This document shows positions 51,239 through 55,288 of a stretch of 55,288 nucleotides of DNA, in pieces. Both the position numbers and the translations under genes were made by a program. Positions within the stretch are counted from its first letter, which is position 1. Every line of letters starts with the position of its first letter. The notes under the pieces were generated by a model. It saw nothing but the letters and a program-made list of their open reading frames with translations, made no database searches and was not told the DNA's origin. The stretch is from contig CAMUYE010000003.1 of the NCBI GenBank assembly GCA_947164825.1, positions 1 to 55,288 of the forward strand. Direction: 5' to 3'. The DNA comes from an uncultured Clostridia bacterium. Lineage in GTDB: Bacteria; Bacillota; Clostridia; Oscillospirales; Oscillospiraceae.

Positions 51239-51928
51239 TTAATACTTGGCGGTGTTGACCTTGACGCCAGGGCCCATGGTGGAGGCGATGACGCAGGACT
51301 TGATATACTGGCCCTTGGCGGCGGCGGGCTTGGCCTTGATGACCGCGCCGATCAGGGTGGCCATGTTCTCCTCGAGCTTCTCGGGGCCGAAGGACACCTT
51401 GCCGATGGGGCAGTGGATGATGTTGGTCTTATCGAGACGGTACTCGATCTTACCGGCTTTGATCTCTTTGACAGCGGCAGCTACGTTGGGGGTCACGGTG
51501 CCGGCCTTGGGAGAGGGCATCAAGCCCTTGGGGCCCAGGAGCTTACCGAGACGGCCAACAACGCCCATCATGTCGGGAGAAGCGACGACGACGTCGAAAT
51601 CGAACCAGTTTTCCTTCTGGATCTTCTCGACCATGTCCATAGCACCGACATAGTCGGCGCCGGCGGCCTTGGCCTCGTCCGCCTTGGCGTCCTTGGCGAA
51701 CACGAGGACGCGGCGGGTCTTGCCGGTGCCGTTGGGCAGGACGATGGCGCCGCGGACCTGCTGGTCGGCGTGGCGGGAGTCAACGCCCAGACGGATGTGA
51801 ATCTCGACGGTCTCGTCGAACTTGGCGGAAGCGGTCTTGCAAACCAGACCGAGAGCGTCAGCGGGGTCATACTGCACGGAGCGGTCGATCTGCTTCGCGC
51901 TGTCCTTATATTTTTTACCTCTAAACAA
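51239..51928 (-). CDS. rplA: 50S ribosomal protein L1
   Basis: 229 aa, normal length. The start is TTG at 51928 with GGAGG 8 nt upstream. [43 protein letters not shown] and GPGVKVN are L1 signatures. It forms the L1 stalk and in many bacteria represses the rplK-rplA mRNA. Last gene of the block; the leader has a GTGGGAGG...CACCAC element. Confidence 0.97.
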   Translation of the reverse strand: MFRGKKYKDSAKQIDRSVQYDPADALGLVCKTASAKFDETVEIHIRLGVDSRHADQQVRGAIVLPNGTGKTRRVLVFAKDAKADEAKAAGADYVGAMDMVEKIQKENWFDFDVVVASPDMMGVVGRLGKLLGPKGLMPSPKAGTVTPNVAAAVKEIKAGKIEYRLDKTNIIHCPIGKVSFGPEKLEENMATLIGAVIKAKPAAAKGQYIKSCVIASTMGPGVKVNTAKY

Positions 51929-51946
51929 TGTTTTATCCTCCTTAAA

Positions 51947-51972
51947 GTGGTGATGCGGAATAATCCTCCCAC
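51947..51972 (-). promoter_or_regulatory. Putative L1-binding mRNA element before rplA
   Basis: On the minus strand GTGGGAGGATTATTCCGCATCACCAC directly before the ribosome binding site. It shares its GTGGGAGG...ACCAC ends with the element before rplK. Confidence 0.45.
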
Positions 51973-51996
51973 ATTTTGAGACGGTGTCTCAGTCAG

Positions 51997-52422
51997 TTAG
52001 TCAACAACGGTGATGCCCATGGAGCGGCAGGTACCTGCCACCTGGCTCATGGCGGCTTCAATGGTGGCCGCGGTGAGGTCGGGCATCTTGCGCTCGGCGA
52101 TCTCGCGGACCTGGGCCTTGGTGATGGTGGCGACCTTGGTCTTGTTGGGAACGCCGGAGCCCTTCTCGATGCCCAGGGTCTTCAGAATGAGGGTGGGCGT
52201 CGGGGGGGTCTTGGTGATGAAGGTGAAGCTGCGGTCGGCGTAGACGGTGATGACCACGGGGATCTTAAAGCCGGCCTGATCCTTGGTGCGCTCGTTGAAT
52301 TCCTTGATGAACTGGGAAATGTTGACACCGTGCTGGCCCAGAGCGGGACCAACCGGAGGGGAAGCGGTTGCCTTAGCAGCCGGGATCTGGAGTCTGATAT
52401 AACCAGTAACTTTCTGTGCCAT
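51997..52422 (-). CDS. rplK: 50S ribosomal protein L11
   Basis: 141 aa from ATG 52422 (AGGAGGTGCTTTTC upstream); the track's 52431 adds three residues before it. [34 protein letters not shown] is the L11 N-terminus. It binds the GTPase-associated region of 23S rRNA. It lies between nusG and rplA in the usual order. Confidence 0.97.
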   Translation of the reverse strand: MAQKVTGYIRLQIPAAKATASPPVGPALGQHGVNISQFIKEFNERTKDQAGFKIPVVITVYADRSFTFITKTPPTPTLILKTLGIEKGSGVPNKTKVATITKAQVREIAERKMPDLTAATIEAAMSQVAGTCRSMGITVVD

Positions 52423-52444
52423 GAAAAGCACCTCCTAATATAAA

Positions 52445-52476
52445 GTGGTAATTTGGCGGGGCTTTGCCCCTCCCAC
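52445..52476 (-). promoter_or_regulatory. Putative L1-binding mRNA element before rplK
   Basis: On the minus strand GTGGGAGGGGCAAAGCCCC... closing with TTACCAC, followed by TTTATATTAGGAGGT. Confidence 0.45.
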
Positions 52477-52502
52477 GTTCTGACCGCCCAAAGGCAATCG
52501 GG

Positions 52503-53030
52503 TCAATCGGAGATGGTCTCCACCTGATCGAGCTCCAGCTCGATCGGGGTTTCGCGCCCGAACATGGAAACAATGACGCGAACGCTGTTTTTGTCGACAT
52601 CCAGCGCGTCCACCTTTCCCGTGAAGGAAGTCAGCGGACCGTCGGAGATGCGAACCGTATCGCCAACGCTGAAGTTGACGACGATCTCGTGGCGCTCAAC
52701 GCCCCACTTGATGGCCTCTTCTTCCGTCAGCGGAGGGGGATTCGTGCTGCTGGGACCTACGAAGCCGGTCACGCCGCGCACGTTGCGGACAATGTACCAG
52801 GTCTCGCTGTTCATAACCATCTTCACCAGCACATAGCCGGGGAAGAGCTTGCGATCGTAGGTCTTGGGACCGTTTTCCGTCACCTCGGTGACGGTCTCCA
52901 TGGGGATGGCTGCCTCGCAGATCACATCCTGGAGCTGACGGTTTTCAATGGTTTTTTCGATGGTAGCCTTGACCGTGTTCTCGTATCCGGAGTAGGTCTG
53001 GACAACGTACCACTGCGCCTTGTCTGCCAT
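52503..53030 (-). CDS. nusG: Transcription termination/antitermination protein NusG
   Basis: 175 aa. The N-terminal NGN domain is QWYVVQTYSGYENTVKATIEK, with KLFPGYVLVKMVMN and WYIVRNVRGVTGFVG. The C-terminal KOW domain is GDTVRISDGPLTSFTGKVDAL. It couples RNA polymerase to ribosome or Rho and promotes pausing. It starts 6 nt after the secE stop. Confidence 0.97.
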   Translation of the reverse strand: MADKAQWYVVQTYSGYENTVKATIEKTIENRQLQDVICEAAIPMETVTEVTENGPKTYDRKLFPGYVLVKMVMNSETWYIVRNVRGVTGFVGPSSTNPPPLTEEEAIKWGVERHEIVVNFSVGDTVRISDGPLTSFTGKVDALDVDKNSVRVIVSMFGRETPIELELDQVETISD

Positions 53031-53036
53031 GTCGGA

Positions 53037-53267
53037 TTACCTGATCAGACCAAGCAGAGCAGTGATGCCCTGACCTGCCAGCCAGTCGATGATGCCGAGG
53101 ATGATTGCGAAGATGACGGAAACGACGACGACAACCAGCGTGTTGTTGAGAACCTGAGACCAGGTGGGCCATACGACCTTCTTGAGCTCGCTCTTCATGC
53201 CGCGGAACCACTTAGCCAAGCCCTTCATCGTCCGCTTGAACCAGTTTTCCTTTTTGACTTCAGCCAT
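53037..53267 (-). CDS. secE: Preprotein translocase subunit SecE
   Basis: 76 aa with one C-terminal membrane helix (NTLVVVVVSVIFAIILGIIDWL) and the conserved KWFRGMKSELKKVVWPTWSQV cytoplasmic motif. It clamps SecY. GAAGGAGAACAACC precedes the ATG. It lies between rpmG and nusG as expected. Confidence 0.96.
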   Translation of the reverse strand: MAEVKKENWFKRTMKGLAKWFRGMKSELKKVVWPTWSQVLNNTLVVVVVSVIFAIILGIIDWLAGQGITALLGLIR

Positions 53268-53283
53268 GGTTGTTCTCCTTCGC

Positions 53284-53433
53284 TTACTTAGTCTCGGTGT
53301 GAAGCGTGTGCTTTCTGCAGAACCTGCAATACTTCTTCATTTCGAGCCGGTCAGGGTCGTTCTTCTTGTTCTTCATGGAGTTGTAGTTTCTCTGCTTGCA
53401 TTCGGAACATCTGAGAGTGATTTTAACGCGCAT
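53284..53433 (-). CDS. rpmG: 50S ribosomal protein L33
   Basis: 49 aa, too short for the track. It starts [17 protein letters not shown] and ends [14 protein letters not shown]. It has two CxxC pairs, so it is the zinc-binding form. ATG 53433 is preceded by AAGGAGGTGCCGTA. First gene of rpmG-secE-nusG-rplK-rplA. Confidence 0.96.
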   Translation of the reverse strand: MRVKITLRCSECKQRNYNSMKNKKNDPDRLEMKKYCRFCRKHTLHTETK

Positions 53434-53552
53434 TACGGCACCTCCTTATTTGCCTCCCTGTATCACCGCGGCTATAACAGATTTAGCGGGAAGTCCCCAT
53501 CCGCGGCTGAAAAAGGCGCACAAAAAAAGAGCCCTTTTTCACAGGTGTCGCA

Positions 53553-53581
53553 AGTATAGCATATAATTGTGTGTATGTCAA
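53553..53581 (-). promoter_or_regulatory. Sigma-A promoter of rpmG-secE-nusG-rplK-rplA
   Basis: On the minus strand TTGACA, 17 nt, TATACT. The 5'UTR is about 110 nt, without a gene. Confidence 0.88.
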
Positions 53582-53618
53582 TGATTTTTTTGTTTTTCTT
53601 AAAAAAATCATTGACATA
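53574..53618. repeat. 18-bp inverted repeat carrying two outward -35 boxes
   Basis: TATGTCAATGATTTTTTT (53574-53591) and AAAAAAATCATTGACATA (53601-53618) are exact reverse complements with a 9-nt loop. Each arm contains one TTGACA pointing outward. Confidence 0.9.
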
Positions 53619-53639
53619 CCTCGTTTTTCCGGGTAACAT
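53611..53639 (+). promoter_or_regulatory. Sigma-A promoter of ruvX
   Basis: TTGACA, 17 nt, TAACAT, with the start of transcription about 20 nt before the ruvX ATG. Confidence 0.72.
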
Positions 53640-53666
53640 GGAGCCAAACGCAGAAAGGGGAACGCT

Positions 53667-54125
53667 ATGAAAATTCTTGCAGTGGACTACGGTGATGCGC
53701 GGACCGGGATCGCCGTTTCGGATCTGACCGGCACCATCGTGGGCCTTACCACGGTCATCCATTCCTGGAATCGGGAAAAGACGCTGGCGGAGATCGCCCG
53801 TCTGGTTCGCGCCCAAGGCGCCGAGCGGATTGTCATGGGCTTTCCCCGAAATATGGATGGCTCTGAAGGCCCCAGGGCGGAGCTCTACCGGGCGTTTGCC
53901 GCGGACCTGGAAACAACCCTCGGGATGCCTGTTCGGCTCTGGGACGAGCGCAGGACCACCGTGGAGGCCCACGCCATCCTCTCCGAGACCGGATACCACG
54001 GCAAAAAGCGGAAAAACACCGTGGACGCCGTGGCGGCCAGCCTGATCCTGGAGGGCTACCTGTCCTGGCTCCGACTTCACCCCGATGAAGCCGAAGTGTC
54101 GAGCGGAGGCGTTTCAATCCAATGA
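53667..54125 (+). CDS. ruvX: Holliday junction resolvase RuvX (YqgF family)
   Basis: 152 aa, RNase H-like fold. ILAVDYGDARTGIAVSD carries the first catalytic Asp, IVMGFPRNMDGSEGPRA the family loop, RLWDERRTTVEAHAIL the Glu region and NTVDAVAASLILEGYL the last Asp. It acts in pre-16S rRNA processing and/or junction cleavage. AAAGGGGAACGCT precedes the ATG. Its stop overlaps the next start (ATGA). Confidence 0.95.
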   Translation: MKILAVDYGDARTGIAVSDLTGTIVGLTTVIHSWNREKTLAEIARLVRAQGAERIVMGFPRNMDGSEGPRAELYRAFAADLETTLGMPVRLWDERRTTVEAHAILSETGYHGKKRKNTVDAVAASLILEGYLSWLRLHPDEAEVSSGGVSIQ

Positions 54126-55030
54126 AAGAGAGTCTCTTCCTTGAATTTGCGATCTTTGCCCTGATCGGCGTGGGATTTCTGGTCCGAAAGCTGAACATCG
54201 TCAGCGAGCAGGGCCAGAAGAGCATCACGAACCTGGTTGTGGACGTGATCCTCCCCTGCAATATCCTGACGGCCTTTCTGAAGGTGGACGCCTCCACCAT
54301 CCGGGACGACGGACTTTGGGTCTTCGGGATCTCCCTGGCCTTCCACGTGTTCAGCGTCTTTTACGGTCGGCTGATGTTTCGGAAACCGCCGGAAGATCGG
54401 CGGAAGTGCCTGCGGCACGCTGCTCTTTGCTCCAACGCAGGCTTTATGGGCATCCCCGTGTCTGAGGGGCTCTTCGGCCTGGAGGGCATCGCCCTGGCAA
54501 ATATCTATCTGATCCCCATGCGGATCCTGATGTGGTCTTCCGGCATCGCCATTTTCTCCGGTTCCCACGACTGGAAAAAAACGCTGAAAAAGGTCCTGAC
54601 CCATCCCTGCATCGTCGCCGTGTTCCTGGGCGTGATCGGGATGCTCCTCGGCGTGAGGATCCCGGAGCCGCTCATGAAACCCGTCGGTTATTTCAGCAGC
54701 TGCAACACCGGCATGAGCATGCTGATCGTCGGCATGATCCTGGCACGGATCAAACCGGAACAGTTCCTGGACGCTTCCGTCCTGCTCTTTGCAGCCCACA
54801 GGCTGATCATCCTGCCCGCCATCGTCTACGGCGTCTGCCTGCTGCTGCCGGTCACCCAAACAGCCCGGGCTATCAGCGTGATCCTGGCGGCGATGCCCGT
54901 CGCCGTGAATACCAGCATCCTGGCGGAAAAATATGGCGGCGACTCCGTATATACCACCAAGCTGATCGTAGTCTCCACCCTGCTGAGCATTCCAACAACC
55001 GCACTTTGGAGTATGCTGCTGTTACATTGA
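54122..55030 (+). CDS. AEC family transporter (auxin efflux carrier-like permease)
   Basis: 302 aa with about 9-10 membrane helices in two bundles. VVDVILPCNILTAFLK holds the conserved Pro and N-terminal crossover, and the second half has VFLGVIGMLLGVRIPEPL and IVGMILARI. Bacterial members export or import small organic acids. It is translationally coupled to ruvX with a 4-nt overlap; a functional link is not evident. Confidence 0.9.
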   Translation: MKESLFLEFAIFALIGVGFLVRKLNIVSEQGQKSITNLVVDVILPCNILTAFLKVDASTIRDDGLWVFGISLAFHVFSVFYGRLMFRKPPEDRRKCLRHAALCSNAGFMGIPVSEGLFGLEGIALANIYLIPMRILMWSSGIAIFSGSHDWKKTLKKVLTHPCIVAVFLGVIGMLLGVRIPEPLMKPVGYFSSCNTGMSMLIVGMILARIKPEQFLDASVLLFAAHRLIILPAIVYGVCLLLPVTQTARAISVILAAMPVAVNTSILAEKYGGDSVYTTKLIVVSTLLSIPTTALWSMLLLH

Positions 55031-55050
55031 TCCATTTCAAACTAGATATC

Positions 55051-55080
55051 AAAAAACGCATGCTCTGGCGTGCGTTTTTT
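55051..55080 (+). terminator. Terminator after the AEC transporter gene
   Basis: AAAAAACGCATGC-TCTG-GCGTGCGTTTTTT, one wobble pair in the stem, ending in TTTTTT. Confidence 0.85.
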
Positions 55081-55132
55081 AGAGCGCCGTTTCTCATATC
55101 CCAACCGGCATGCAGAATTGCATGGGGAGAGC

Positions 55133-55160
55133 GCGAGAGGGGAGGGTGTGCCCCTCTCGC
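55133..55160. repeat. 10-bp hairpin in the AEC-tRNA gap
   Basis: GCGAGAGGGG-AGGGTGTG-CCCCTCTCGC, followed by a CGTGCC-GCA-GGCACG hairpin at about 55184. Nothing coding is seen between 55081 and 55200. Confidence 0.6.
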
Positions 55161-55201
55161 ATTTGAGCGAAGCGGAGCCACTCGTGCCGCAGGCACGGCA
55201 C

Positions 55202-55236
55202 CAAAAAAGAGAAATCCTGTTCGGATTTCTCTTTTT
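55202..55236 (-). terminator. Terminator of the tRNA-Glu transcript
   Basis: AAAAAAGAGAAATCC-TGTTC-GGATTTCTCTTTTTT, a 15-bp stem starting right after the tRNA CCA. Confidence 0.88.
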
Positions 55237-55288
55237 TGGTGACCCGTACCGGATTCGAACCGATGTTAAAGGCGTGAGAGGCCTCTGT
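55237..55288 (-). tRNA. tRNA-Glu(CTC), 3' part (cut by the window edge)
   Basis: On the minus strand: anticodon stem GAGGC/GCCTT with loop CTCTCAC (anticodon CTC), variable TAAC, T arm ATCGG-TTCGAAT-CCGGT, acceptor ACGGGTC, discriminator A and encoded CCA. The 5' half lies outside the window. Confidence 0.88.

Noticed and set aside
53284-53546. tRNA-Trp near secE as in some Firmicutes
   Set aside because: No cloverleaf or GTTCGAATC T-arm is visible in the rpmG leader or in the rpmG-secE gap.

Overview
The window looks like a chromosomal segment from a GC-rich member of the Clostridia, most likely Oscillospirales/Oscillospiraceae. This rests on the glgB-glgC-glgD-glgA glycogen cluster with the Firmicutes-type GlgD, the ftsE-ftsX-PcsB-like-S41 cluster, the rpmG-secE-nusG-rplK-rplA block, a queT gene behind a preQ1-I-like riboswitch, a BlaI/M56 pair, DUF4358 and DUF4830 proteins, and strong AGGAGG ribosome binding sites with textbook sigma-A promoters. 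The placement is an inference from gene content; no 16S gene is present.

Layout. 1-1033 (-): a sigma factor fused to a membrane segment, running off the left edge, preceded by a 56-aa ORF and an ECF-like promoter. 1.6-4.7 kb (-): M42 and S9 peptidases. 4.9-10.8 kb (+): glgBCDA from one sigma-A promoter to a strong terminator. 10.8-15.2 kb (-): NUDIX hydrolase, TetR regulator, TrkA-C membrane protein, aldo/keto reductase, M28 peptidase. 15.3-20.7 kb (-): DHHW protein, MBOAT acyltransferase, DUF4358 lipoprotein, HutD-like protein, M18 aminopeptidase. 20.8-23.7 kb (+): membrane transglutaminase, a second DUF4358 lipoprotein, a second DHHW protein. 23.7-31.2 kb (-): zinc-ribbon proteins, a GtrII-type membrane protein, an SPFH protein, lysS with a fused C-terminal tRNA-binding domain, greA, a GNAT acetyltransferase. 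31.6-38 kb (-): S41 protease, PcsB-like M23 protein, ftsX, ftsE, PucR/CdaR-type regulator, RsuA-type pseudouridine synthase. 38-41.7 kb (+): DUF4830 protein, blaI, two tandem M56 metallopeptidases. 42-47.5 kb: HMA protein (-), recD2, comF, mreB, AIM24-family protein (+). 47.6-51.2 kb: queT with riboswitch (-), and an SLH-L,D-transpeptidase with a long DPT/DPA linker (+). 51.2-53.4 kb (-): rplA, rplK, nusG, secE, rpmG. 53.7-55 kb (+): ruvX and an AEC transporter. The right edge cuts a tRNA-Glu(CTC) on the minus strand.

The main theme beyond ordinary genes is a large set of short hairpin repeats. Many share one layout: a GTAG-type leader followed by a short perfect stem-loop whose stem sequence differs between copies. 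They sit directly after stop codons in the same orientation as the gene, sometimes supply the stop codon, fill intergenic gaps with other short repeats (TGCAAAA, GGCAACAGGCATCA, GGGATCAGGGATCA, GTCATTCTGAGCG and TGAAGTAT types), and in four genes (lysS, hutD-like, gtrII-like, comF) occur inside the reading frame without breaking it. This is the best candidate in the window for an incompletely described genetic element.
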